Translations under genes and position numbers: made by a program
The notes under the pieces: model-generated
Told to the model about the DNA's origin: nothing
The model's input: the letters and a program-made list of their open reading frames with translations, nothing else
Databases searched by the model: none
Part shown: one piece after another, positions 1-9,091 of the stretch
How positions within the stretch are numbered: position 1 is the first letter of the stretch
How the letters are laid out: each line of letters opens with the position of its first letter
Assembly: GCF_012516315.1 (NCBI RefSeq)
Contig: NZ_CP051185.1
Coordinates: forward strand, 1,601,403 to 1,665,402
Length of the DNA: 64,000 bases
Direction of reading: 5' to 3'
From: Limnospira fusiformis SAG 85.79
GTDB lineage: Bacteria > Cyanobacteriota > Cyanobacteriia > Cyanobacteriales > Microcoleaceae

Positions 1-998
1 TTTCCGGCGCCGAGCCTATTTAGTAGGTTGGGTGGAGTATGGGAACCCAACAACAACATCTCTCAGTGATGTTGGGTTTCACCCAACCTACCCAGCTCGA
101 ATTCCTCGAAAGTGAGTAGGGCGATCGCATTTCCGGCGCCGAGCCTATTTAGTAGGTTGGGTGGAGTATGGGAACCCAACAACAACATCTCTCAGTGATG
201 TTGGGTTTCACCCAACCTACCCAGCTCGAATTCCTCGAAAGTGAGTAGGGCGATCGCATTTCGGGCGCCGAGCCTATTTAGTAGGTTGGGTGGAGTATGG
301 GAACCCAACAACAACATCTCTCAGTGATGTTGGGTTTCACCCAACCTACCCAGCTCGAATTTCTTCGAAAGTGAGTAGGGCGATCGCATTTCCGGCGCCG
401 AGCCTATTTAGTAGGTTGGGTGGAGTATGGGAACCCAACAACAACATCTCTCAGTGATGTTGGGTTTCACCCAACCTACCCAGCTCGAATTCCTCGAAAG
501 TGAGTAGGGCGATCGCATTTCCGGCGCCGAGCCTATTTAGTAGGTTGGGTGGAGTATGGGAACCCAACAACAACATCTCTCAGTGATGTTGGGTTTCACC
601 CAACCTACCCAGCTCGAATTCCTCGAAAGTGAGTAGGGCGATCGCATTTCCGGCGCCGAGCCTATTTAGTAGGTTGGGTGGAGTATGGGAACCCAACAAC
701 AACATCTCTCAGTGATGTTGGGTTTCACCCAACCTACCCAGCTCGAATTTATCGAAAGTGAGTAGGGCGATCGCATTTCCGGCGCCGAGCCTATTTAGTA
801 GGTTGGGTGGAGTATGGGAACCCAACAACAACATCTCTCAGTGATGTTGGGTTTCACCCAACCTACCCAGCTCGAATTCCTCGAAAGTGAGTAGGGCGAT
901 CGCATTTCCGGCGCCGAGCCTATTTAGTAGGTTGGGTGGAGTATGGGAACCCAACAACAACATCTCTCAGTGATGTTGGGTTTCACCCAACCTACCCA
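1..998. repeat. Tandem array A, 129-bp palindromic units
   Basis: Units start at 1, 130, 259, 388, 517, 646, 775 and 904, an exact 129-bp period, with almost no divergence between copies. Each unit contains an outer perfect inverted repeat, GTAGGTTGGGTG with CACCCAACCTAC, and an inner pair, AACCCAACA with TGTTGGGTT, around a CATCTCTCAGT loop, plus a HIP1 site in the linker. Near identity implies recent amplification or gene conversion. The array probably continues to the left of the window. It supplies the stop codon of the neighbouring minus-strand gene. Confidence 0.95.
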
Positions 999-2491
999 GG
1001 TCTTGAATTTAACCGCCACCAGGTTAACCACCCCAAAATTAACCCAATTACACAACTAATAATAAACGTCAAACTTGCCGTTGATGCCGGATGAATCGTT
1101 GGCGCTTCTTCCTTATTCTGTGAGGGTAAAAACGGGTTTATTTCCGTTAATATACCCTCCGAATAATTCGCGATTGATGAAGCCGCCGCCGATCCTGTAC
1201 CCACTCCTATACTAGCAGCAGCGATCGCCCTTTCTAGCCGATCTTCTCTTTTCGCTTGATTAATTTCCACAATTCCCTCAATCGTCTTAATCAGATTTTC
1301 TAATAAAATCATCCCCGGACTTAAACTCTCATAGTCCGTTTTTACCTGTCTTTCATACTTTTGTGCTGCCAATTTACTAAACTCAGCAAACGTAGTTAAC
1401 TCACAATTTGGGTCTACCTTCGCAAATTCTTTTAACCTTTGTCGATAGTTGGTTAAATTAATCGTAATTGTCCTTAACTGGGAATGCAGTTGACTTAAAT
1501 CGATCGCATAATTCCCTAATATTTGTAGCGTCTTTTCTAAAGCCTCTTGTAAATCTTCCGGGTTTTTCCGCTGTTGGCGAATTGTTAAGACCGATTTTTG
1601 AATCGTTTGATAATTGTCTTTTAATCGGCGTTTCAAAATCCGACTTTGGCTATAAGCCCAAATAATCTTATGGCGATAGGATAACAGGCGATGAAAATGG
1701 GTCTGTATTTCCTGAATTTTATCTTTCATTGCCGTTAAGTCGCACTCTGCTGGTAATAGCCAAATTAAATAATGGCATTCTCCTAAACTGTTTTGAATGT
1801 CCTTTATCAGCAGTGACTTATGTTCATCATTTAACCGGGGATAATTTCGCAGGTCTTCCGGTTTTTCATTATCAATCAGTATCAGTAAATTTTCCCAATC
1901 TTTCACCGAAACTAACTGGGTTATTTCAAATAAATCGCCCCCTAACAGTTTATTCCCTGGGAAACTCAATTGATTATCTTTTTTCCAGGGTAGGGGTTTA
2001 TTGGCGATTTCTGTATAACTCTTTTCGGCAATTTCATTAACTTTCTCTGGGGAATATTTCCCGTCAAGTTGACCCCACAATAACCAAGTTTGACCTAGGC
2101 TTGAGGGAGTGTTATTAATCCTTTCCTCAATGTATTTTTTCAGTTGACTTAAACTGGTTTTCTGATATTCGCTATCATAGGCATCAATGATTAAACTATA
2201 GCTATCCCCCAATTGCGATGCCACTAACACATATTCTATCCCCATTAGAGGTTGTTCCCCCTCCTGATAGTCTAACCGCACAATATCGCTTTCGGGGTTT
2301 TCGCTGTTAGCATATTTTTTCAGTTTTTGCTTATTTTCTGGCGTTAAGTCACTATATGGTTTTTGCAGGTCATGATGAAACCGCCGCCAAAAATAATAGC
2401 GATTAAACTTTATGCTTTTTGAGGTTTGTCCTAACCCTTCCCGTAAGTCATACAGAAACAGTTGCAGTGTGATTTCTTTTAGGGGATACAT
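992..2491 (-). CDS. Hypothetical 499-aa protein with C-terminal membrane anchor
   Basis: I do not recognise a named family. The protein is 499 aa. The first ~330 residues look soluble, with mixed alpha/beta composition; residues ~330-420 are charged and helical and could form coiled coil. A small-residue-rich segment (AIAAASIGVGTGSAAASS) follows, and a single hydrophobic helix (SCVIGLILGWLTWW) lies near the C-terminus, so it is probably tail-anchored with most of the protein in the cytoplasm. It starts only 9 bp after the 131-aa gene, so the two are probably one transcript, downstream of a TPR/CHAT locus. The stop codon lies in repeat array A. Remnants of a paralogue are found at 6140-6252 (N-terminal part) and 8280-8370 (C-terminal helix). 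An effector role in a CHAT-linked conflict system is speculation. Confidence 0.75.
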   Translation of the reverse strand: MYPLKEITLQLFLYDLREGLGQTSKSIKFNRYYFWRRFHHDLQKPYSDLTPENKQKLKKYANSENPESDIVRLDYQEGEQPLMGIEYVLVASQLGDSYSLIIDAYDSEYQKTSLSQLKKYIEERINNTPSSLGQTWLLWGQLDGKYSPEKVNEIAEKSYTEIANKPLPWKKDNQLSFPGNKLLGGDLFEITQLVSVKDWENLLILIDNEKPEDLRNYPRLNDEHKSLLIKDIQNSLGECHYLIWLLPAECDLTAMKDKIQEIQTHFHRLLSYRHKIIWAYSQSRILKRRLKDNYQTIQKSVLTIRQQRKNPEDLQEALEKTLQILGNYAIDLSQLHSQLRTITINLTNYRQRLKEFAKVDPNCELTTFAEFSKLAAQKYERQVKTDYESLSPGMILLENLIKTIEGIVEINQAKREDRLERAIAAASIGVGTGSAAASSIANYSEGILTEINPFLPSQNKEEAPTIHPASTASLTFIISCVIGLILGWLTWWRLNSRPG

Positions 2492-2500
2492 TCAGTTAAC

Positions 2501-2896
2501 TTAGATAGATGGAGATGACTTAAATAGTTGGCTAAAAAACTCTTTTAGTTTGCCACCTCCCGAAGGATTTAGCGCATCTTTTGAGGCTTTTACCGGGTCG
2601 GGAGAATGACAAATTACCTCCACCGTATTGCTTAATTCTGTGCTATAATCATCACTCTCGAATATCGGTAGATAGCCTTTTTGGCGATCGCTTCCCTGCA
2701 TTAGGCGATCGCACTCCTCCTCATATAATAGGGCTAAGTCTGTATCATTCATGGCGATCGCCTCTAATTGTTTGGTATGATTAGCCACATCGGAAATCGC
2801 CGCCAATTGATTATACACACTAATTGGCAACTTTTTGTTAAAACGGGCTAAAGCGTGAATAAATGCCGTTATGGTTATTTTCTGGTTGGGAGTCAT
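2501..2896 (-). CDS. Hypothetical 131-aa protein of the TPR/CHAT module
   Basis: A small acidic-to-neutral protein with no signal peptide or membrane segment and no family that I recognise. Residues 1-65 are predicted helical; the C-terminal half carries GSDRQKGYLP and SPDPVKAS, which recur in a degraded paralogue at 6268-6475. It lies between a TPR protein/CHAT remnant and the 499-aa membrane-anchored gene on the same strand, with 9 bp to the latter. The repeated co-occurrence of this gene with the 499-aa gene in two copies of the locus argues that they work together. The molecular function is unknown. Confidence 0.7.
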   Translation of the reverse strand: MTPNQKITITAFIHALARFNKKLPISVYNQLAAISDVANHTKQLEAIAMNDTDLALLYEEECDRLMQGSDRQKGYLPIFESDDYSTELSNTVEVICHSPDPVKASKDALNPSGGGKLKEFFSQLFKSSPSI

Positions 2897-3085
2897 AGCT
2901 AATTAATTTATGAGGGTGGAAGATGCCGTCAAAGATTCAGGCGACTTCGACGATTTCGAGCGATCGCCTACTCCTAAATTCTACCACAGTCTCGGTCATC
3001 TGTATACACCCATTTGATAATTAATTTATCCTGTCCGTGACCCCCCGTCACTCCTACCCAGGAGACTCAGTGACTCCCCCTTAGC

Positions 3086-3531
3086 TTAATAACCCGAAAT
3101 CACCAAACTCCCCCAATGATAAACATCAGAAAACGGCATAACTTCCGGGTTTTCCTGTCTTTCAATCCGTCCTAAAGCCTTGGCTAAAATTCCCTGATTA
3201 CTCTCACTCAAAGGATCTGATAAACAGGATTCATAAACCTTGGCAATTTCTGCCCAGGTCGCCTCACAGCGTAACCAATTTTTCGCTTTATGTAAAGCCA
3301 CCGCCGCCGTTTCACCCCCTAGATATTCCTGATAAAACTTAATCGCCAATACCGCCGACGATTCATCATTCACCAGCCATAAATCTGATAATCATGATGC
3401 CAATCCGTGATGAAAGTTTCCAGTTGTTTCTGTTGCCAAGCCGATAAGGGTATAGCCGTCATGTCGTCTACCGTCAGGATAAAGGTTATCAAATAATCGT
3501 TGCCATAATACCAATAAATCATGGCGGTTTC
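3086..3531 (-). pseudogene. CHAT-domain remnant, internally deleted and frameshifted
   Basis: Two pieces in different frames are recognisable. The upstream piece (about 3380-3531) reads ETAMIYWYYGNDYL and LITFILT, the typical beginning of a CHAT (caspase-like) domain, and ends at a TGA after YGW. The second piece (3086-3373) reads AVLAIKFYQEYLGGETAAVA, then LHKAKNWLR, and ends VYHWGSLVISGY, the typical CHAT C-terminus. The central part that carries the catalytic His and Cys is missing, so no protease activity is expected. The frame upstream of the first piece stays open into the end of the TPR gene (LTEAKIHALLNPETAM), out of frame with the TPR array. The ancestral gene was therefore probably a TPR-CHAT fusion. 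Confidence 0.75.
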
Positions 3532-3535
3532 CGGG

Positions 3536-5992
3536 TTAAGCAATGCGTGAATTTTTGCTTCTGTTAACCCTAGCTTTATGGTAATCCGGTTTATATTTTA
3601 GGGCTTGATCGTAGGAGGATATCGCTTGTTTATACTCTCCTAAATTATACAGCGCCACCCCTCGGTTATTCCAAGCTTTATGGTAATCTGGTTTATATTT
3701 TAGGGCTTGGTCGTAGGAGGATATCGCTTGTTTATACTCTCCTAAATTATACAGCGCCACCCCTCGGTTAAACCAAGCTTCATGTAAATCCGGTTTATAT
3801 TTTAGGGCTTGGTCGTAGGAGGATATCGCTTGTTGATACTCTCCTAAATTATACATCGCCACCCCTCGGTTATTCCAAGCTTTATGGTAATCCGGTTTAT
3901 ATTTTAGGGCTTGGTCGTAGGAGGATATCGCTTGTTTATACTCTCCTAAATCCTTCAGCGTCACCCCTCGGTTATACCAAGCTTCATGTAAATCCGGTTT
4001 ATATTTTAGGGCTTGGTCATAGGAGGATATCGCTTGTTTATATTCTCCTAAATAAGACAGCGCATTCCCTCGGTTATACCAAGCTACATGGTCATCCGGT
4101 TTATATTTTAGGGCTTGGTCATAGGAGGATATCGCTTGTTTATACTCTCCTAAATGATACAGCGCATTCCCTCGGTTATACCAAGCTTCATGGAAATCCG
4201 GTTTATATTTTAGGGCTTGGTCGTAGGAGGATATCGCTTGTTTATACTCTCCTAAATGATACAGCGCATTCCCTCGGTTATACCAAGCTTCATGGAAATC
4301 CGGTTTATATTTTAGGGCTTGGTCGTAGGAGGATATCGCTTGTTTATACTCTCCTAAATCCTTCAGCGTCACCCCTCGGTTAAACCAAGCTACATGGAAA
4401 TCCGGTTTATATTTTAGGGCTTGGTCGTAGGAGGATATCGCTTGTTTATACTCTCCTAAATAAGACAGCGCATTCCCTCGGTTATACCAAGCTACATGGT
4501 CATCCGGTTTATATTTTAGGGCTTGGTCATAGGAGGATATCGCTTGTTTATACTCTCCTAAATGATACAGCGCATTCCCTCGGTTATACCAAGCTACATG
4601 GTCATCCGGTTTATATTTTAGGGCTTGGTCGTAGGAGGATATCGCTTGTTTATACTCTCCTAAATAAGACAGCGCATTCCCTCGGTTATACCAAGCTACA
4701 TGGTCATCCGGTTTATATTTTAGGGCTTGGTCATAGGAGGATATCGCTTGTTTATACTCTCCTAAATGATACAGCGCATTCCCTCGGTTATACCAAGCTA
4801 CATGGTCATCCGGTTTATATTTTAGGGCTTGGTCGTAGGAGGATATCGCTTGTTTATACTCTCCTAAATAAGACAGCGCATTCCCTCGGTTATACCAAGC
4901 TACATGGAAATCCGGTTTATATTTTAGGGCTTCGTCGTAGGAGGATATCGCTTGTTTATATTCTCCTAAATAAGACAGCGCATTCCCTCGGTTATACCAA
5001 GCTACATGGTCATCCGGTTTATATTTTAGGGCTTGGTCATAGGAGGATATCGCTTGTTTATACTCTCCTAAATAATACAGCGCATTCCCTCGGTTATACC
5101 AAGCTACATGGTCATCCGGTTTATATTTTAGGGCTTCGTCGTAGGAGGATATCGCTTGTTTATACTCTCCTAAATAAGACAGCGCCTTCCCTCGGTTAAA
5201 CCAAGCTTTATGTAAATCCGGTTTATATTTTAGGGCTTGGTCATAGGAGGATATCGCTTGTTTATACTCTCCTAAATAAGACAGCGCATTTCCTCGGCTA
5301 AACCAAGCTTTATGTAAATCCGGTTTATATTTTAGGGCTTGGTCGTAGGAGTATATGGCTTGTTTATACTCTCCTGAATAAGACAGCGCCACCCCTCGGT
5401 TATACCAAGCTTTATGGTCATCCGGTTGAAATTCGATCGCTTTTTCCCAGGAGGATATAGCCCCACGCACATCACCATTATCATATCGTTGTAATCCATC
5501 GTTAAACCATTTCTTAGCATCAGTCGGGAGAGAATCAGTCGAGGTTGGGGCGGGGTTGGGGGGTGCTGCTTCGGGGGGAGTTTCTGGCGGTAATAAATAA
5601 GCCGCTATCTCGGAAATTGCGCCACAATTTAACTTCTTTAATAATGATAGCTGCCGGGAGATTTCTGGGTCTTTAGCGCTATGCTGAAACCGGGGACACC
5701 ATTCCCGCCATTGGCTTTCCGTCACCCGGTGTTCATTCCGACGCAGCCAACCCATCACCTGGTCGCGGTTCCAACCTTGACCTACCTTAGTCAGCAATTG
5801 TCGAAATAACCATTCATATTCATGGTCGGGGAGTCGGGGAGGGTTTGACCTCTGCGGTGGGGGAGGGTTCAGCAAGTTGAGTAACTTATTCCCCACCTGG
5901 GTCAACCATTGAAGAAATCGGCGCACCAGGTGCATCAGTTGCTTAAACCATTGACGAAATCGGCGCACCAGGCGCATCAGTTGGTTAAACAT
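3536..5992 (-). CDS. TPR-repeat protein with a near-identical repeat array
   Basis: An 818-aa protein. Residues 1-45 hold a duplicated basic amphipathic segment (LVRRFRQWFKQ and LVRRFLQWLTQ). Residues ~55-125 form a Trp-rich N-terminal domain of unknown function, and a Pro-rich linker follows. Then come 19 tetratricopeptide repeats of 34 aa. The first is divergent; the other 18 share the core GEYKQAISSYDQALKYKPD, with variation confined to a few positions (HKAW/HVAW/HEAW, NAL/VAL/VTL). At DNA level the 102-bp units are almost identical. TPRs bind protein partners; the family often carries a C-terminal CHAT domain. Here the frame ends just before a CHAT remnant, so the gene is probably a C-terminally truncated TPR-CHAT protein. 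Confidence 0.85.
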   Translation of the reverse strand: MFNQLMRLVRRFRQWFKQLMHLVRRFLQWLTQVGNKLLNLLNPPPPQRSNPPRLPDHEYEWLFRQLLTKVGQGWNRDQVMGWLRRNEHRVTESQWREWCPRFQHSAKDPEISRQLSLLKKLNCGAISEIAAYLLPPETPPEAAPPNPAPTSTDSLPTDAKKWFNDGLQRYDNGDVRGAISSWEKAIEFQPDDHKAWYNRGVALSYSGEYKQAIYSYDQALKYKPDLHKAWFSRGNALSYLGEYKQAISSYDQALKYKPDLHKAWFNRGKALSYLGEYKQAISSYDEALKYKPDDHVAWYNRGNALYYLGEYKQAISSYDQALKYKPDDHVAWYNRGNALSYLGEYKQAISSYDEALKYKPDFHVAWYNRGNALSYLGEYKQAISSYDQALKYKPDDHVAWYNRGNALYHLGEYKQAISSYDQALKYKPDDHVAWYNRGNALSYLGEYKQAISSYDQALKYKPDDHVAWYNRGNALYHLGEYKQAISSYDQALKYKPDDHVAWYNRGNALSYLGEYKQAISSYDQALKYKPDFHVAWFNRGVTLKDLGEYKQAISSYDQALKYKPDFHEAWYNRGNALYHLGEYKQAISSYDQALKYKPDFHEAWYNRGNALYHLGEYKQAISSYDQALKYKPDDHVAWYNRGNALSYLGEYKQAISSYDQALKYKPDLHEAWYNRGVTLKDLGEYKQAISSYDQALKYKPDYHKAWNNRGVAMYNLGEYQQAISSYDQALKYKPDLHEAWFNRGVALYNLGEYKQAISSYDQALKYKPDYHKAWNNRGVALYNLGEYKQAISSYDQALKYKPDYHKARVNRSKNSRIA

Positions 5993-6024
5993 AAGTAGTT
6001 ATCGGGAGTATGAAACCATAAAAA

Positions 6025-6130
6025 ACCCCTGTCGGCTACTGGGGGGTGATAAATATTGTAATCCTTTCCCACAGTCGCGGGTTTCACCTCCTCCACCTAC
6101 CCCAGCCACCTGTCAAAAATTAATTTCCCC
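6025..6130. repeat. Direct repeat, left copy of a ~105-bp duplication
   Basis: This segment (GGGGGGTGATAAATATTGTA onward to AATTAATTTCCCC) recurs with few changes at 8655-8757, in the same orientation. The two copies bracket the degraded module and array B. They are remnants of a segmental duplication that also duplicated the 131-aa/499-aa gene pair. Confidence 0.8.
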
Positions 6131-6252
6131 TTCTGGGTTTTCCCGGTGCGGATTTTCTGGCGTTAAGTCACCATATCCATGGTTTCTCAGGTCTGTCCTA
6201 ACCCTTCCCGTAGAAACAGTTGCAGCGTCATTTCTTTTGGGGGGTACATTCA
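6130..6252 (-). pseudogene. Remnant of the 499-aa protein gene, N-terminal part
   Basis: The DNA closely matches the first part of the 499-aa gene (compare 2330-2491). The shared stretches include CTAACCCTTCCCGTA, GAAACAGTTGCAG, TTTCTTTTGGGG/TTTCTTTTAGGG and the ATG context TACATTCAGTTAA. An internal deletion removes part of the coding sequence, and the copy is truncated at about 6130, where the duplicated segment begins. It lies just downstream of a 131-aa paralogue fragment, so the gene order of the intact module is kept. Confidence 0.7.
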
Positions 6253-6267
6253 GTTAATAGATGGATA

Positions 6268-6475
6268 TCACTTCAATAGTTGCCTGAAAAACTGTTTTAG
6301 TTTGCCACCTCGCGAAGGATTTAGCGTTTCTTTGGAGGCATTTACCGGGTCGGGAGAATGAAAAATTACCTCCGCTACCTCCGCCAGATTGCTTAATTCT
6401 TTGCTATAATCATCACGCTCGAATTTCGGTAGATAGCCTTTTTTTCGATCGCTTCCCTCAGCCATTAGTCGATCG
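6268..6475 (-). pseudogene. Remnant of the 131-aa protein gene, C-terminal half
   Basis: The translation RLMAEGSDRKKGYLPKFERD followed by SPDPVNASKETLNPS matches residues ~63-125 of the 131-aa protein encoded at 2501-2896. The N-terminal half is missing and is replaced at ~6476 by the first unit of repeat array B. The open frame continues artificially into the repeat (to 6549), which contributes a nonsense N-terminus. This is a paralogue destroyed by repeat insertion or recombination. Confidence 0.75.
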
Positions 6476-8280
6476 CACCACAAAAAACGGCGGCGGGAAA
6501 GGGCGGGTGTATATAACTGGCTGGTGTGTTCGATAGCTGACTGCTGCACCCGCCCCTACATTACATTGGGCGCGTTATTCGAGGTCGAAATTTGGTGAAA
6601 TTGGCTGAAAATGCGATCGCACCACCCAAAACGGCGGCGGGGAAAGGGCGGGTGTATATAATTGGCTGGTGTGTTCCATGGCTGACTGCTGCACCCGCCC
6701 CTACATTACATTGGGCGCGTTATTCGAGGTCGAAATTTGGTGAAATTGGCTGAAAATGCGATCGCACCACAAAAAACGGCGGCGGGAAAAAGGCCGGTGC
6801 TAGTAGGGGCGGGTGCTAGATCCGCCATCGAGAAAACCAGCCAACTACCTGCACCCGCCCTTCTTCTTTAACACCATCGGAAAAACCAGCCAACTACCTG
6901 CACCCGCCCTTCTTCTTTAACACCATCGGAAAAACCAGCCAACTACCTGCACCCGCCCTTCTTCTTTAACACCCCTACATTACATTGGGCGCGTTATTCG
7001 AGGTCGAAATTTGGTGAAATTGGCTGAAAATGCGATCGCACCACACAAAACGGCGGCGGGGAAAGGGCGGGTGTATATAATTGGCTGGTGTGTTCCATGG
7101 CTGACTGCTGCACCCGCCCCTACATTACATTGGGCGCGTTATTCGAGGTCGAAATTTGGTGAAATTGGCTGAAAATGCGATCGCACCACAAAAAACGGCG
7201 GCGGGAAAAAGGCCGGTGCTAGTAGGGGCGGGTGCTAGATCCGCCATCGAGAAAACCAGCCAACTACCTGCACCCGCCCTTCTTCTTTAACACCATCGGA
7301 AAAACCAGCCAACTACCTGCACCCGCCCTTCTTCTTTAACACCATCGGAAAAACCAGCCAACTACCTGCACCCGCCCTTCTTCTTTAACACCATCGGAAA
7401 AACCAGCCAACTACCTGCACCCGCCCTTCTTCTTTAACACCCCTACATTACATTGGGCGCGTTATTCGAGGTCGAAATTTGGTGAAATTGGCTGAAAATG
7501 CGATCGCACCACACAAAACGGCGGCGGGGAAAGGGCGGGTGTATATAATTGGCTGGTGTGTTCCATGGCTGACTGCTGCACCCGCCCCTACATTACATTG
7601 GGCGCGTTATTCGAGGTCGAAATTTGGTGAAATTGGCTGAAAATGCGATCGCACCACCCAAAACCGCCGTGGGGAAAGGGCGGGTGTATATAATTGGCTG
7701 GTGTGTTCCATGGCTGACTGCTGCACCCGCCCCTACATTACATTGGGCGCGTTATTCGAGGTCGAAATTTGGTGAAATTGGCTGAAAATGCGATCGCACC
7801 ACACAAAACGGCGGCGGGGAAAGAAAGGGCGGGTGTATATAATTGGCTGGTGTGTTCCATGGCTGACTGCTGCACCCGCCCCTACATTGGGCGCGTTATT
7901 CGAGGTCGAAATTTGGTGAAATTGGGTGAAATGCGATCGCACCACAAAAACCGGCGGCGGGGAAAGGGCGGGTGTATATAATTGGCTGGTGTGTTCGATG
8001 GCTGACTGCTGCACCCGCCCCTACATTACATTGGGCGCGTTATTCGAGGTCGAAATTTGGTGAAATTGGCTGAAATGCGATCGCACCACCTGTTCAAAAC
8101 GACGGCGGGAAAGGGCGGGTGTATATAATTGGCTGGTGTGTTCGATGGCTGACTGCTGCACCCGCCCCTACATTACATTGGGCGCGTTATTCGAGGTCGA
8201 AATTTGGTGAAATTGGCTGAAAATGCGATCGCACCACCAAAAACGGCGGGAATGCGATCGCACCACCAAAAACCGCTGAC
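6476..8280. repeat. Array B, ~145-bp units with nested 49-bp repeats
   Basis: Ten copies of a segment that starts GGCGCGTTATTCGAGGTCGA recur at about 6569, 6714, 6989, 7134, 7455, 7600, 7746, 7889, 8033 and 8177. Each unit has a HIP1 site and a GGGCGGGTG...CACCCGCCC palindrome. Two units are expanded by 49-bp direct repeats carrying AACCAGCCAACTACCTGCAC (three copies at ~6822-6970, four at ~7250-7440). The spacing is regular but units vary in length, which suggests repeated slippage and unequal crossing-over. I see no credible gene inside. Confidence 0.9.
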
Positions 8281-8375
8281 TAACGGCTAATATTCCCCGG
8301 TATTGAATTTAAACGCCACCAGGTTAAACTCCCCAAAATTAATCCAATTAGACAACTCGCAACCAACTTATAGCT
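8280..8375 (-). pseudogene. Remnant of a 499-aa protein paralogue, C-terminal helix
   Basis: The frame reads SCLIGLILGSLTWWRLNSIP, almost the same as the C-terminal helix of the 499-aa protein (SCVIGLILGWLTWWRLNSRP). The DNA match to 1001-1060 is clear (GAATTTAA, CGCCACCAGGTTAA, CCCCAAAATTAA). Upstream sequence no longer matches, so only the tail of the gene survives. With the fragments at 6130-6475 this shows at least one, probably two, extra tandem copies of the module. Confidence 0.75.
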
Positions 8376-8811
8376 TTGTAGTTTGCCTCGCGCCCTTTGC
8401 TTTTTGGGCGGGACTGGAAACCCGGCGGGCATAGGGGATAATTCCCCCTTGTGTTCCCTGGTATCATCTTCCGGGGCTTGACGGGATCTCATATCGTTTT
8501 TGCCAGTCTTCTGGGGGCTTCAATCTTGCCGTTTTTTACCATATTTTTAAGCTATTTGACATCCTCCCCCCGCCTAACACGGGGATTCCCAGTAGGGGGA
8601 GGGTTTGGCAATCATCCCCTTTGCATCTTTGGCGTGGCGGGAGGTTCGCCCATTCCCCTGTCCGCTACTGGGGGGTGATAACTATTGTAATCCTTTCCCA
8701 CAGTCGCGGGTTTCACCTCCTCCACCTACCCCAGCCACCTGTCACAAATTAATTTCCCCTAACCCCTTTTTTTTATCGCTCATCTGTGTTACTATGAATT
8801 CTGGCAAATAA
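8376..8811. other. Non-coding stretch with IS-like tail and duplicated segment
   Basis: No supported gene. At 8557-8592 the sequence GACATCCTCCCCCCGCC...GGGGATTCCC resembles the hairpin-bearing end common in cyanobacterial IS200/IS605-type elements. 8655-8757 is the right copy of the ~105-bp direct repeat also found at 6025-6130. The remainder is probably mobile-element debris. Confidence 0.45.
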
Positions 8812-8894
8812 GCGGACGTGGCGGAATTGGTAGACGCGCTAGATTTAGGTTCTAGTGTCCTCGCGACGTGAAGGTTCAAGTCCTTTCGTCCGCA
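8812..8894 (+). tRNA. tRNA-Leu (anticodon UAG)
   Basis: The acceptor stem GCGGACG pairs with CGTCCGC at 8887-8893, with discriminator A. The D-arm carries GGTAGACGCG. The anticodon stem CTAGA/TCTAG encloses the loop TTTAGGT, giving anticodon TAG. There is a class II long variable arm and the T-arm holds GGTTCAAGTCC. CCA is not encoded. The 83-nt length and Leu identity elements fit a bacterial class II tRNA. Confidence 0.95.
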
Positions 8895-9091
8895 TTTGAT
8901 TAACCCTGGATGTAGTGGCGGTTGTGGCTACTGCCTAACCTTCCTATGGACTGGCGAGGCTGGTTGATTTAATCTCCTCCAAACCCCATAGTTGCTCTCA
9001 CTTGACCATTGATAGGGAAAACTGGTCTAATAGCGATCGCATTTCCGATTAACTTCCGTCAGTTAATCACAAACCGCCCACATATATTCCT

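Noticed and set aside
1..998. CRISPR array
   Set aside because: Units are 129 bp and identical throughout; there are no variable spacers and no cas genes. The same holds for arrays B, C, D and E.
7733..8014. Coding frames in array B on both strands
   Set aside because: They repeat with the array units, change frame between copies and have no protein features.
8451..8811. Two plus-strand frames
   Set aside because: Low-complexity translations over IS-like and duplicated sequence; no start signal or family.
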